Shown here: positions 8,930-16,893 of the stretch, in pieces
How positions within the stretch are numbered: position 1 is the stretch's first letter
How the letters are laid out: the number at the start of each line of letters is the position of its first letter
Origin: Nitrospirales bacterium
Lineage (GTDB): Bacteria; Nitrospirota; Nitrospiria; Nitrospirales; UBA8639
DNA: 64,000 nt
Assembly: GCA_022828225.1 (NCBI GenBank)
Contig: JAJEJG010000013.1
Coordinates: 362,322 to 426,321 of the forward strand
Direction of reading: 5' to 3'
The notes under the pieces: model-generated
The model's database searches: none
What the model was told of the DNA's origin: nothing
The model's input: only the letters and a program-made list of their open reading frames with translations
Made by a program: the position numbers and the translations under genes

Positions 8930-9942
8930 ATCCACCGTTTGAACAGTACCTTTCTTCGCACCACAAGCTCCGGAATCTCATCGAGGCTGCAATCATGTCA
9001 CGGCCCCTCGTCGTGCTGGTGGGTCCGACGGCCATCGGTAAGAGTCGAATCGCCATTGAAGTGGCTCAAGCCCTGGGCACGGAGATATTGACCGCGGATT
9101 CGACTCAAGTCTATCGAGGAATGAATATCGGGACGGATACCCCCTCGGAAGAGGACCGGCAAGGTGTACCCCATCGGCTGGTTGACCTGGTGGAACCGGA
9201 TGAGCCGTTTAACGCCGGGGCGTTCCGGCGTCGGGCTCTTCCGGAAATCTCACGTCTGCACCAAAAAGGCCTTCTCCCTTTGGTGGTTGGTGGGACGGGG
9301 CTCTACGTCCGCGCGCTATTGCGCGGATTATGGTCCGGTCCTCCCAGCGACCACGCTCTTCGCGGGCAACTCGAAGAAGAAGCACGGGTTCGGGGAGGGG
9401 AATCGATGTATCAGGAACTGGGGCGCGTGGACCCGGTCACGGCGCGTCGCCTGCATCCGCGCGATACGGTGAAAGTGTTGCGGGCGCTGGAAGTGTACCG
9501 GCAAACCGGCTCGCCTCTTTCGAAGGCCCATGAAAAACACTCCACAGAGGCCACCCCTTTTCGGGCTTTTGTGTTGGGGTTGACGATGGAGAGGGCCGCT
9601 CTCTATCAACGTATTGATCAGCGAGTCGAGTTGGAGTTGGCAAAGGGTTTGGTGGACGAAACCCGGACTCTGCTGGCCAAGGGATACTCCAGAGGTCTTG
9701 TCTCGATGAAAAGTTTGGGCTATCGTCAGATGGCGGGGTATCTTGAGGGGGACTATTCATTCGCCGAAGCGGTGAGGCGATTGAAGCGGGACACCCGCCA
9801 TTTTGCCAAAAGGCAAATGACGTGGTTCAGAAAGGAACCCGGTCTGGCGTGGGTTGAGGTACATCCGGATGAGTCCGTTCCATCGGTTTCTCAGCGCATC
9901 CTCTCGCTTATTGAAGGATTTGTGCACGAGCTTCGAGTGTAA
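8926..9942 (+). CDS. miaA: tRNA dimethylallyltransferase MiaA
   Basis: The enzyme prenylates A37 of tRNAs reading UNN codons. The P-loop VGPTAIGKS is followed by DSTQVYRGMNIGTDTPS, the substrate-binding signature, and later VGGTGLYVRALLRGL. From ATG 8926 the protein is 338 residues and overlaps mutL (ATGA). A second ATG at 8995, preceded by GAGG at 10-nt spacing, would give 315 residues beginning MSRPLVVLVGPT, which matches the usual family N-terminus better. The upstream start is kept because of the coupling overlap, but 8995 is a serious alternative. Confidence 0.93.
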   Translation: MNPPFEQYLSSHHKLRNLIEAAIMSRPLVVLVGPTAIGKSRIAIEVAQALGTEILTADSTQVYRGMNIGTDTPSEEDRQGVPHRLVDLVEPDEPFNAGAFRRRALPEISRLHQKGLLPLVVGGTGLYVRALLRGLWSGPPSDHALRGQLEEEARVRGGESMYQELGRVDPVTARRLHPRDTVKVLRALEVYRQTGSPLSKAHEKHSTEATPFRAFVLGLTMERAALYQRIDQRVELELAKGLVDETRTLLAKGYSRGLVSMKSLGYRQMAGYLEGDYSFAEAVRRLKRDTRHFAKRQMTWFRKEPGLAWVEVHPDESVPSVSQRILSLIEGFVHELRV

Positions 9943-9960
9943 TCGACAAGGATACAGCCT

Positions 9961-10857
9961 GTGCCAGCAAGATCACGTGCCGAGATTGCCGTCATTGGAG
10001 GCAGCGGCTTATACGAAATGGAAGGGTTGGAAAACGTGCGAGAAACGCGCGTGTCCACTCCCTTCGGCCGCCCTTCGGATGCCGTGATGCTGGGAACATT
10101 GTCCGGCAAGCGCGTGGCGTTTCTCTCTCGTCATGGACGAGGGCATCGCATCATTCCTTCGATGATCAACTATCGGGCGAACGTGTACGCGCTCAAATCA
10201 CTCGGTGTGACGAGGATTTTATCCGTCAGTGCCGTGGGTAGCATGAAAGAAGGCATCCACCCCGGTCATATGGTTCTTCCCGATCAATTTATCGATCGGA
10301 CGACCAAGAGATTAAGCACGTTCTTCGATCAGGGACTGGTGGCTCACGTGACGTTTGCCGACCCCATTTGTCATGCCTTGGCTGATGAACTGGGCGCGGC
10401 GGCCCGGTCGACGGGTGCCACGTTCCACGTGGGCGGAACGTATCTCTGTATCGAGGGACCGCAGTTTTCCACGAAAGCGGAATCCTTGTTGTATCGGCAA
10501 TGGGGGGTGGATATCATCGGGATGACCAATGCGACGGAAGCCAAGCTCGCAAGGGAGGCGGAAATCTGTTATGCAACCTTGGCCCTGGTCACGGATTACG
10601 ATTGCTGGCATCAGAATGAGGAGCCCGTCTCCGTCGAAGCGATTTTGAGCGTGATGCATGCGAACGTGGCCCAGGCCAAAACGCTGCTCCGGGACGCCAT
10701 TCAACGGACCGGGGGGGCAAGAGGCTGTCCATGTGCGACGGCGCTTCGGCAGACCATCGTGACGGCACCGAAAGCCATAACGGCTTCCGTGAAGCGGCGC
10801 TACGGCCTTTTTTTGAAACCGGTGAAAACATCAAACGGGAGAAAACAACATGGGTAG
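9961..10857 (+). CDS. mtnP: S-methyl-5'-thioadenosine phosphorylase MtnP
   Basis: This 298-residue enzyme of the PNP/MTAP family phosphorolyses methylthioadenosine to adenine and methylthioribose-1-phosphate in methionine salvage. Visible signatures are the N-terminal GGSGLYEMEGL, the phosphate-binding SRHGRGHRIIPSMINYRAN, and IIGMTNATEAKLAREAEICY with the following VTDYDCWH. The start is GTG 9961. The stop overlaps the start of the next gene, a PfkB-type kinase, by 8 bp, so the two are probably co-translated and functionally linked. Confidence 0.92.
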   Translation: MPARSRAEIAVIGGSGLYEMEGLENVRETRVSTPFGRPSDAVMLGTLSGKRVAFLSRHGRGHRIIPSMINYRANVYALKSLGVTRILSVSAVGSMKEGIHPGHMVLPDQFIDRTTKRLSTFFDQGLVAHVTFADPICHALADELGAAARSTGATFHVGGTYLCIEGPQFSTKAESLLYRQWGVDIIGMTNATEAKLAREAEICYATLALVTDYDCWHQNEEPVSVEAILSVMHANVAQAKTLLRDAIQRTGGARGCPCATALRQTIVTAPKAITASVKRRYGLFLKPVKTSNGRKQHG

Positions 10858-11764
10858 ATTGTTGGTAGTCGGTTCCGTGGCGTTTGATACGGTGCGCACG
10901 CCTTTCGGGGAGGCCACGGAAGTGTTGGGAGGATCGGCCACGTACTTTTCCACGGCCGCCAGTTTTTTCACGGACGTCGATTTGATTGCGGTCGTGGGAG
11001 AAGATTTTCCTGATGAATACGTCACTTTTTTGAAGAGTCGAGGGATCGACGTGTCCGGACTCGAACGCCGGAGCGGCAAGACCTTTCGCTGGCAAGGGGA
11101 ATATACGTATCAACTGAATGAGGCTCATACGCTCGATACCCAACTCAACGTGCTGGAGTCCTTCCGCCCTAAAATTCCCGATCACTATCGCACTCCTGAC
11201 ATGTTGTTCCTGGGAAATATCGACCCCGAGCTTCAAATGGACGTTCTGAATCAAGTCGAACGTCCTCGAATCGTCGCCTGTGACACCATGAACTTCTGGA
11301 TTCATGGGAAGCGCGACGCCCTATGGAAAGTGTTGGAAAAGATCGACGTGCTTGTTATCAATGACGGGGAAGCTCGTGAACTCGGTCAGGATTTCAGCCT
11401 CGTCAAAGTTGCGAAAGACGTTCTGGCGCGTGGCCCTAAATATTTCATTATCAAACGCGGGGAGTATGGTGTCTTGATGTTTCATGAAAAAGGCGTCTTT
11501 GGCGCACCGGCGTTCCCGTTGGAAATGGTGAAAGATCCGACCGGCGCCGGCGATACGTTTGCAGGCGGCTTTATGGGCCACCTGTCGTCGACGGGAGATT
11601 TCTCCGATGCCGGTTTGAGGCGAGCCATTATTTTCGGAAGCGTGATGGCTTCATTTACCGTTGAGGGCTTCAGTCTCGACCGCTTGCGGCCTCTGGAATA
11701 CCGGGACATCGAATCCCGTTTCCGGGACTTCAAGCGTCTGACCCATTTCGAGGATCTTTCATGA
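10850..11764 (+). CDS. PfkB-family carbohydrate/nucleoside kinase
   Basis: This 304-residue ribokinase-fold protein has the C-terminal signature DPTGAGDTFAGG (about 229-240), with Asp235 as the catalytic base, and an N-terminal GGSATYFSTAA substrate-binding region. It overlaps mtnP by 8 bp, starting at ATG 10850 after GGGAG. Members of this family phosphorylate sugars or nucleosides; pairing with mtnP suggests a substrate from the methylthioadenosine or purine salvage pathway. The exact substrate cannot be read from sequence. Confidence 0.85.
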   Translation: MGRLLVVGSVAFDTVRTPFGEATEVLGGSATYFSTAASFFTDVDLIAVVGEDFPDEYVTFLKSRGIDVSGLERRSGKTFRWQGEYTYQLNEAHTLDTQLNVLESFRPKIPDHYRTPDMLFLGNIDPELQMDVLNQVERPRIVACDTMNFWIHGKRDALWKVLEKIDVLVINDGEARELGQDFSLVKVAKDVLARGPKYFIIKRGEYGVLMFHEKGVFGAPAFPLEMVKDPTGAGDTFAGGFMGHLSSTGDFSDAGLRRAIIFGSVMASFTVEGFSLDRLRPLEYRDIESRFRDFKRLTHFEDLS

Positions 11765-11784
11765 ACTGACACTTATTGCAACCT

Positions 11785-12801
11785 ATGGCTTCATTAGGCG
11801 ACAAATTCCGAACCGCTCGTGAGGCTCAGGGGGCGACCCTGGAGCAGATGGCCTCAAGGACCCGAATCCAAGAAGTGTATTTGAGAGCCTTGGAAGAAGG
11901 ATCTTTCGGTCAACTGCCTGAACGGGTTTTCACCAAAGGCTTTGTCCGGGCCTATGCCCAATCGCTCGAACTCGATGAAGAAGATTGCCTGCGGTTGTTT
12001 GCAGAATGTTCCACGTCTTTTTATCAGGATGAAAAAGAGAGCGAGGGAGTGCGGACATTGTTTCTGCGCAAGGAAAACGAGCGAAAAGAGCGAACCGGCC
12101 GCACTATGGTTGTTCTTCTCGTTGGCGGACTTCTCCTGCTGGGAGGAATGGTGTTACTTCAACAACAATCACCTTCAAGATCCACCTTTTCCCGGTTTTC
12201 GCAACAGCCCGTTGACCCGCGCGAGGAGGTTGTCTCGAAACCGGGGCGCGTGAACGAAGTCGTCGAGGAATCCGGGTCTCCTTCGATCGCACCACAAGGC
12301 GGCGTTCCAAGCATCGCGAAGACAGAGCCGGCGCCGGAGTTGGACGATGGGATTCCCGTCGAATCGACGGTTGACGCAGAAGACCGCCAGTCTACTTTGG
12401 TCGAACCGCCCGATGACGCTTCAAGCGTCTCGAATTCGGAAGCAGCCCTGGAAACAGACGCTCCCGAGACATTCACGGAATCGGCGGTTGACGACGGGGC
12501 GTCCACGCCTTCCGTGTTATCTCCGGACTCTGCGCCTGCCTCCACCACAGATTCGGAAAATGGTCCGTTGGTTCTTGAAATACGGACATTGGACCTGACA
12601 TGGGCCGTGATTCGTTCAGATGAAGACAAACCCCAAGAAGTCTTATTGCAGGTTGGTGAAGTTGTCCGACGGGAGGCCCGCGATCGCTTTCTGTTGACGC
12701 TTGGGAACGCCGGAGGGGTCGAAGTCCGCCTCAATGGCGAGTTGCAGGGTCCTTTTGGTGGGGCTGGAGTCGTCGTTCGGGACGTGGAATTAAGGCCTTA
12801 A
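11785..12801 (+). CDS. RodZ-like protein: cytoplasmic HTH, one membrane helix, periplasmic DUF4115
   Basis: This 338-residue protein begins with a Cro/CI-type helix-turn-helix of the RodZ class (GDKFRTAREAQGATLEQMAS, about 4-85). A membrane helix follows at about 110-130 (TMVVLLVGGLLLLGGMVLL), then an acidic Ser/Thr/Glu/Asp-rich linker and a C-terminal DUF4115 beta domain (about 260-338, LEIRTLDLTWAVIRSDE). RodZ links MreB to cell-wall elongation. ATG 11785 is preferred; an in-frame TTG at 11776 is possible. The gene follows the kinase by 20 bp. Confidence 0.8.
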   Translation: MASLGDKFRTAREAQGATLEQMASRTRIQEVYLRALEEGSFGQLPERVFTKGFVRAYAQSLELDEEDCLRLFAECSTSFYQDEKESEGVRTLFLRKENERKERTGRTMVVLLVGGLLLLGGMVLLQQQSPSRSTFSRFSQQPVDPREEVVSKPGRVNEVVEESGSPSIAPQGGVPSIAKTEPAPELDDGIPVESTVDAEDRQSTLVEPPDDASSVSNSEAALETDAPETFTESAVDDGASTPSVLSPDSAPASTTDSENGPLVLEIRTLDLTWAVIRSDEDKPQEVLLQVGEVVRREARDRFLLTLGNAGGVEVRLNGELQGPFGGAGVVVRDVELRP

Positions 12802-12808
12802 CGCCCGC

Positions 12809-12836
12809 TGTGGATTCTTGACAGGGAGAATCCACA
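12809..12836 (+). terminator. Perfect 10-bp hairpin after the RodZ-like gene
   Basis: TGTGGATTCT (12809-12818) and AGAATCCACA (12827-12836) form a 10-bp perfect stem with an 8-nt loop. It begins 8 bp after the stop codon. No T-run follows, so it may be a weak terminator or an mRNA 3'-end stabiliser. Confidence 0.4.
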
Positions 12837-12986
12837 TTGATATTGTCGGCAGGTTTGCAGCCTTTGAGATTGATTTTGATGAGGGTGTAGTATAAAGACG
12901 TCGACGTTCTGAGGGCCTGTACCCTCAATGCAAACGGCCTTCCAGACAGAGGATGGAACACGGACTTATTATCAAAGGAGGGATTC

Positions 12987-13463
12987 ATGAAGCGGTTTTT
13001 AGCCATTTGTAGCTTGTTGACGGCATTTGCCTTCGTTGGCGGCGACTTGGTTTTTGCCGGTGCCGAAAAAGACCCGCTGAAACCACGGGTTCCGAAGAAC
13101 GAGCGCGGGAAGGCCAAGAAAATTAAGCCGCCTGCCGAGTTGTACAAGAAAACGAAAAAGGCCTCGGACGAGATCGTTGCCGAAGGCAAGAAGATTTTTG
13201 AAGGTAAAGGCACGTGTGTCAATTGTCACGGGAAAAAAGGAGACGGCCAGGGGCCAGCCGGAAAAGTGTTGAATCCGGGGCCGCGGAACTTTACCAATTG
13301 CAAGTTCCACAAGAAACGCAAAGATGGTGAATTGTTCTGGATTATCAAGAACGGCAGCCCGGGGACCGGTATGGTATCCATGATCCCGGCAACCATCACG
13401 GAAGAAGACGCGTGGAAGGTGTTGGCTTACGAGCGAAGCTTCTGTAAGAAATGGCGCAAGTAG
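12987..13463 (+). CDS. Secreted small c-type cytochrome (paralogue 1)
   Basis: This 158-residue protein has a signal peptide (MKRFLAICSLLTAFAF..., cleavage near FAGA-EK at about 26). After a basic Pro/Lys-rich segment it has one haem-binding motif CVNCHG at 77-82 and a Met-containing C-region (GTGMVSMIP, axial ligand Met129 or Met132). A further cysteine, Cys105 in NFTNCKFHK, is shared with the neighbouring paralogue. AAGGAGG precedes ATG 12987. It ends at a strong terminator, so it is transcribed alone. It is a soluble or periplasm-facing electron carrier; its partner enzyme is not in the window. Confidence 0.9.
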   Translation: MKRFLAICSLLTAFAFVGGDLVFAGAEKDPLKPRVPKNERGKAKKIKPPAELYKKTKKASDEIVAEGKKIFEGKGTCVNCHGKKGDGQGPAGKVLNPGPRNFTNCKFHKKRKDGELFWIIKNGSPGTGMVSMIPATITEEDAWKVLAYERSFCKKWRK

Positions 13464-13489
13464 TCATTTTGTGACTTGAGTACATGTTC

Positions 13490-13527
13490 AAAGCCCCGTT
13501 CAGGTGCAACCCTGAACGGGGCTTTTT
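13490..13527 (+). terminator. Strong Rho-independent terminator after cytochrome gene 1
   Basis: AAAGCCCCGTTCAGG (13490-13504) and its exact complement CCTGAACGGGGCTTT (13511-13525) form a 15-bp stem with a 6-nt loop, followed by T residues. It lies 27 bp after the cytochrome stop codon and directly upstream of the second cytochrome gene. Confidence 0.92.
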
Positions 13528-13540
13528 CTCTTGGCCTGAC

Positions 13541-14050
13541 GTGCAACCCGTACCTCGATTGTTTTCATTCACATGCCTGGGCAGAGGACTGCTGGTCGTG
13601 AGCGTGGGCCTCATGAGTTGGGTCGCCGTTCCAGCCACTGGCGACGCGGAAGAAGTTCAACCCTTACGGCCTAGGGTCCCCGTGAGTGAGAGAATATGGG
13701 CCAGAAAATTGGTCCCGCCCTTCGGTTCGACGAAAACGGCTTCCCCCGAGATCGTTGACCAGGGAAGAGTTCTGTATGAGGGAAAAGGTGCCTGTGTTTC
13801 GTGTCATGGGAAAAGAGGTTTGGGTGACGGTCCGGTCGGCAGGCGCTTGCAGCCCGGGCCTCGTAATTTCACCAATTGCAAGTTCCACAAGAGAAGACAC
13901 GACGGCGAATTGTTCTGGATTATCAAGAACGGCAGCCCCGGGACCGGCATGGTGCCGATGATTCCGGTGACCATTAGCGAAGAAGAAGCCTGGAAAATCT
14001 TGGCCTATGAACGAAGTTTCTGCGAAGACTGGCAGCGCCGCGCACGGTGA
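13541..14050 (+). CDS. Secreted small c-type cytochrome (paralogue 2)
   Basis: This protein is closely related to the upstream cytochrome over its whole mature part. It has one haem motif CVSCHG, the same NFTNCKFHK segment with an extra cysteine, and near-identical GELFWIIKNGSPGTGM. The start is uncertain. An ATG at 13484 lies before and inside the terminator of the previous gene, so the in-frame GTG at 13541 (169 residues) is preferred and gives a plausible signal peptide ending at ATGDA. TTG or GTG codons further in are possible. No clear ribosome-binding site or promoter is seen, and expression may differ from that of paralogue 1. Confidence 0.8.
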   Translation: MQPVPRLFSFTCLGRGLLVVSVGLMSWVAVPATGDAEEVQPLRPRVPVSERIWARKLVPPFGSTKTASPEIVDQGRVLYEGKGACVSCHGKRGLGDGPVGRRLQPGPRNFTNCKFHKRRHDGELFWIIKNGSPGTGMVPMIPVTISEEEAWKILAYERSFCEDWQRRAR

Positions 14051-14160
14051 CGACCTCCGGTTGACACCCGTGAGAACCGTTGACTAGACTCGACTGTTCA
14101 CAGCCGATTGTCCAACGCCTGCCCTGAGCGAAGTCGAAGGGTGTTGAGGAGAGAGTAAGA

Positions 14161-14361
14161 ATGGCAAAAAAACGAACACAAGAGGAAGATAAAGCAATCC
14201 TTGAAAAAAAAGTCCAGGAAAGGCGCGCTGGCAGCGAGAATCCCGAAGGCGATCCTGACGCGCGGAAATTGCGAAAGCGCCTCAAACGGGTCCAGCGAAA
14301 AATTTCTCTCAGGGCGTCACGGATCGCCAAGGCTGCCGGGAACAAAGCCAAGGCGGCCTAA
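14161..14361 (+). CDS. Small basic protein of unknown function
   Basis: This is a 66-residue, strongly basic protein (MAKKRTQEEDKAILEKKVQ..., then RKLRKRLKRVQRK). It is probably helical, with no membrane segment or known motif. ATG 14161 follows GAGGAGAG at good spacing. The basic C-terminal half could bind nucleic acid or a negatively charged partner; the next gene, 54 bp downstream, encodes a protein with a very acidic N-terminus. The gene call is reasonable; the function is unknown. Confidence 0.6.
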   Translation: MAKKRTQEEDKAILEKKVQERRAGSENPEGDPDARKLRKRLKRVQRKISLRASRIAKAAGNKAKAA

Positions 14362-14415
14362 CTCCGCAACTCTGGTGACGACCGACCTGCTGAATTCAGT
14401 GAAAGGGGAACGTTC

Positions 14416-15279
14416 ATGACTGATGATGTGCAATCTGCCGCCGAAGATGCTCAAACGCCGGATGAGGAAATCGAGGCTGTCTCACAGGATGAAGTAACGG
14501 ATGAATACGTGGACGCAGTCTCGGAATCCCTGATGGAAAACGACGCCGTTGCGACGGAGGCGACCGCGGAGGGAGAAGGCGAGGAAGAGGCGGAAGAGGA
14601 AGAGCCTGAAATAGAAGAAGAGAAGGTCAAAGATGAAATCGATATCCAAATCGATCTTCTCCATGATCCGGATTGGGTCGTCAGGCGTGAAGCCGTCGTC
14701 ACCCTTGGTGAAATGGGCGACGAACGGTGCGTGGAGCCCCTTGTTAGAGCGTTGCGCGACGGGGATTGGCAGGTCCGGGAAGCGGCCGTTGAAGCTATCG
14801 CTGAAGTGGGTTCTCCCGCCGTCGAGTTGTTGGTCCGGTACATACGTGATTGGGAGGCCCGGAAGTACGTGATCCAGGCCATGGGGAAAATCAATGACGA
14901 GCGGGTTCTGGATCCCCTCATGTCGATGCTGCACAACGACGAGTTCAAGGATGACGCCACGAGAGCCCTGATTGATCTGGGAAAACCGGCCGTGTCCAAA
15001 TTGATTGTGGCCTTGACCGACAAGGAAGAGTTTGTGCGCAAGCAGGCTATTCTGGCGCTCGGTGAGATTAAGGATCCGGAAGCCGTCGATCCGCTGATCG
15101 CCATGCTGCAGGATCAGGATTGGTTGACGCGTCTGACGGCCGCCGCCGCCTTGGAACAAGTCGGAGATTTGCGTGGCAGGGACGCGATCAAACCGTTGAT
15201 GAAGGATCCGGACCTTGTCGTTCGGCTACGGGTCGAACGGATCCTCGCTGCGTGGAAAAAACAGCCGGCCAACGCCTGA
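14416..15279 (+). CDS. HEAT-repeat protein with acidic N-terminal tail
   Basis: This 287-residue protein has no signal peptide. Residues 1-75 are very acidic (EGEGEEEAEEEEPEIEEEKV). Residues 80-287 are HEAT/PBS-lyase-type repeats of about 30 residues, with recurring elements such as LGEMGDERCVEPLVRAL, LGEIKDPEAVDPLIAML and AIAEVGSPAVELLV. Such proteins are protein-protein interaction scaffolds. No catalytic residues are seen and the partner is unknown. ATG 14416 is preceded by AAGGGGA. Confidence 0.85.
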   Translation: MTDDVQSAAEDAQTPDEEIEAVSQDEVTDEYVDAVSESLMENDAVATEATAEGEGEEEAEEEEPEIEEEKVKDEIDIQIDLLHDPDWVVRREAVVTLGEMGDERCVEPLVRALRDGDWQVREAAVEAIAEVGSPAVELLVRYIRDWEARKYVIQAMGKINDERVLDPLMSMLHNDEFKDDATRALIDLGKPAVSKLIVALTDKEEFVRKQAILALGEIKDPEAVDPLIAMLQDQDWLTRLTAAAALEQVGDLRGRDAIKPLMKDPDLVVRLRVERILAAWKKQPANA

Positions 15280-15282
15280 ACG

Positions 15283-15329
15283 CCCTCACCCCAGGCCCTC
15301 TCCCGCCGGGGAAAGGGTGTAGGGACAGG
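15283..15329. repeat. Intergenic palindrome of the CCCTCACC...CTCTCCC family
   Basis: The sequence contains CCCTCACCCCAGGCCCTCTCCC followed by a GGGGAAAGGG complement, in two parts around a short loop. Similar G/C-strand-asymmetric palindromes recur in this window near 24703, 31825, 31872, 36131, 36213, 48597 and 53810. Confidence 0.5.
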
Positions 15330-15369
15330 CCCCTGTGCCTGTCCTGGTTCCCCGTGCATACGTTCACGT

Positions 15370-15801
15370 CTACGACAGGAGGGCTTCCAGCTTTTCCTGG
15401 GCTTCCTCCAATGCTTCCTGAGAAACGGCTTGGCCCTCGGCCAAGGATCGTCGAAGGTCCCCTATTTTCGAAATGGTTTCGAGGAGGGCATCCGAAGTTT
15501 CTTCGCCCTCCATCTTAACGGCTTCTTCCAGGTGATCAAGCGTTTCATCCAGTTCGGCGATGGCTTCATCAGGTTTGCCGGCCAGAATTTTGGCCCTGCC
15601 GTCCAAAAACCCGGACATGGCCTGTAAAAATCTTTTCTGAACGAGCAAGTCTCCCTCGACCAAGCCGACCGTTTGGTCCACGACTTCTTGCGAAAACTCC
15701 TGGAGTTGTTGTTGTACCTCCTCCGGTGGTTGTCGCCCCACGTAATAGCCTGCCCCAAATGCGGCAACCAAGACCAGGACGCTTGCCAAAAATTTTCTCA
15801 T
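15370..15801 (-). CDS. Membrane-anchored helical protein of unknown function
   Basis: The product is 143 residues from ATG 15801; an upstream in-frame ATG at 15819 would add six residues. It has an N-terminal hydrophobic segment (about 3-21, with AFGAGYYVG) that could be a signal anchor. The rest is Glu/Leu/Gln-rich helix (QQQLQEFSQEVVDQTVGLV, AIAELDETLDHLEEAV). No family is recognised. It is convergent with the HEAT gene and downstream of another minus-strand hypothetical gene. Confidence 0.65.
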   Translation of the reverse strand: MRKFLASVLVLVAAFGAGYYVGRQPPEEVQQQLQEFSQEVVDQTVGLVEGDLLVQKRFLQAMSGFLDGRAKILAGKPDEAIAELDETLDHLEEAVKMEGEETSDALLETISKIGDLRRSLAEGQAVSQEALEEAQEKLEALLS

Positions 15802-15924
15802 CGTGTGGGGTCTATCCATGACATTCGGGAATCGGTTTCAGATGATGTCTCATTATGGACTTTGTGGAGAGGAAAAAAAAGAGGGCGGAAGATGTTCTTT
15901 GAAAACGGAAGACGGGACCGTTGA

Positions 15925-16776
15925 TCAGGCGTTCCCGGCGGGTGGATCGGTTTTGCCCAAGGCCTTGGAGGATTCGATGGCAAAACGGTCGCCCACGATT
16001 CGGGCCACGCGGTTCATATAGTCGGTCAGAGCTTCGACCTGATCCGGCTTCAAGTCCCGTCGAAATTGCGGGAGCAGCCCCCACCGGGTTTCAAATTCCT
16101 CACCGGAAATCGAGGCCACCACGCTGATCAGTTTGATCACTCGGGTGCCGGAAGGATCGGGAGTAGGACTTGAGGATTGCCCTTCCGCCCGAGCCTGCGT
16201 GTCCTGAGACGGTTCCGTTTCGGGTTCCGGTGTTTTCCCTTCAAAGAGCGCGGTCAACGCGGGGATTACGGCGCCGATACAGAGGGTGGTCGTCGATATG
16301 ATGGCCTCGTTCTTGACGGCACCGGCCCGGCCGGCTACGCGTTCGCCGACGTGTTGCAAAAACGCATTGCGCTCTTTGCCGTCTTCCGAATACACGAATT
16401 TGTACGCTTCGTAAGTCTCGCGGCTTTCAGCCACGGCCCGGCCGATGGCCACGACGATTTCCTGCTCATCAATCTGAGCGGAACTCAGCGAGGGCGCCAA
16501 CAGGTTCTTGAGCCGCTCGCTCACGTGATCTTCCAAACCGTTCATGAATTCGGGTTGCTGTTGGATGGAAACGTGGAACGCGGAGATGCGGTCCACCAGG
16601 TTGAATAACACCTTCAGGAATTCCAGGTAAATTTCCCATTCCTGCTTTTGAGTGAGCGTGCTCGTGACGGCTTGATCGCTCCGTTTAACCAGCGTCACGG
16701 ACTCCCGGCACACGTCCAGGATGGTGTTCGACAGGTCCTTGAGAATGGGTTCGTGTTCTTGGATGGAATGTTTCAT
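15925..16776 (-). CDS. Hypothetical protein with one central hydrophobic segment
   Basis: This is a 283-residue protein from ATG 16776; an in-frame ATG at 16875 is possible but gives an unlikely N-terminus that overlaps the divergent helicase gene. The first about 150 residues are helical. A hydrophobic segment (TTTLCIGAVIPALTALFEG) lies near residue 170, followed by a Pro/Ser/Glu-rich linker and a C-terminal part of about 80 residues. No known domain is recognised. It is divergent from the helicase gene. Confidence 0.6.
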   Translation of the reverse strand: MKHSIQEHEPILKDLSNTILDVCRESVTLVKRSDQAVTSTLTQKQEWEIYLEFLKVLFNLVDRISAFHVSIQQQPEFMNGLEDHVSERLKNLLAPSLSSAQIDEQEIVVAIGRAVAESRETYEAYKFVYSEDGKERNAFLQHVGERVAGRAGAVKNEAIISTTTLCIGAVIPALTALFEGKTPEPETEPSQDTQARAEGQSSSPTPDPSGTRVIKLISVVASISGEEFETRWGLLPQFRRDLKPDQVEALTDYMNRVARIVGDRFAIESSKALGKTDPPAGNA

Positions 16777-16893
16777 GAATGGAAAAGCCTGAAGGGTATC
16801 TAACAAATGAATGGACGGCTTCGCAAGTATTCCGGCCTCATGGAGACGGCGTCCGGTGACGGCCAGGCCCGGCATTGCGCGAGGGCAGGGCCT

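Noticed and set aside
13484..13540. Upstream ATG start for the second cytochrome gene
   Set aside because: The extension would be coded by the terminator hairpin of the preceding gene and gives no sensible signal peptide.
14100..14160. CCTGAGCGAAGTCGAAGG string upstream of the small basic gene as an operator
   Set aside because: It resembles a short repeat common in bacterial intergenic DNA, and no second arm or relation to the promoter is visible here.
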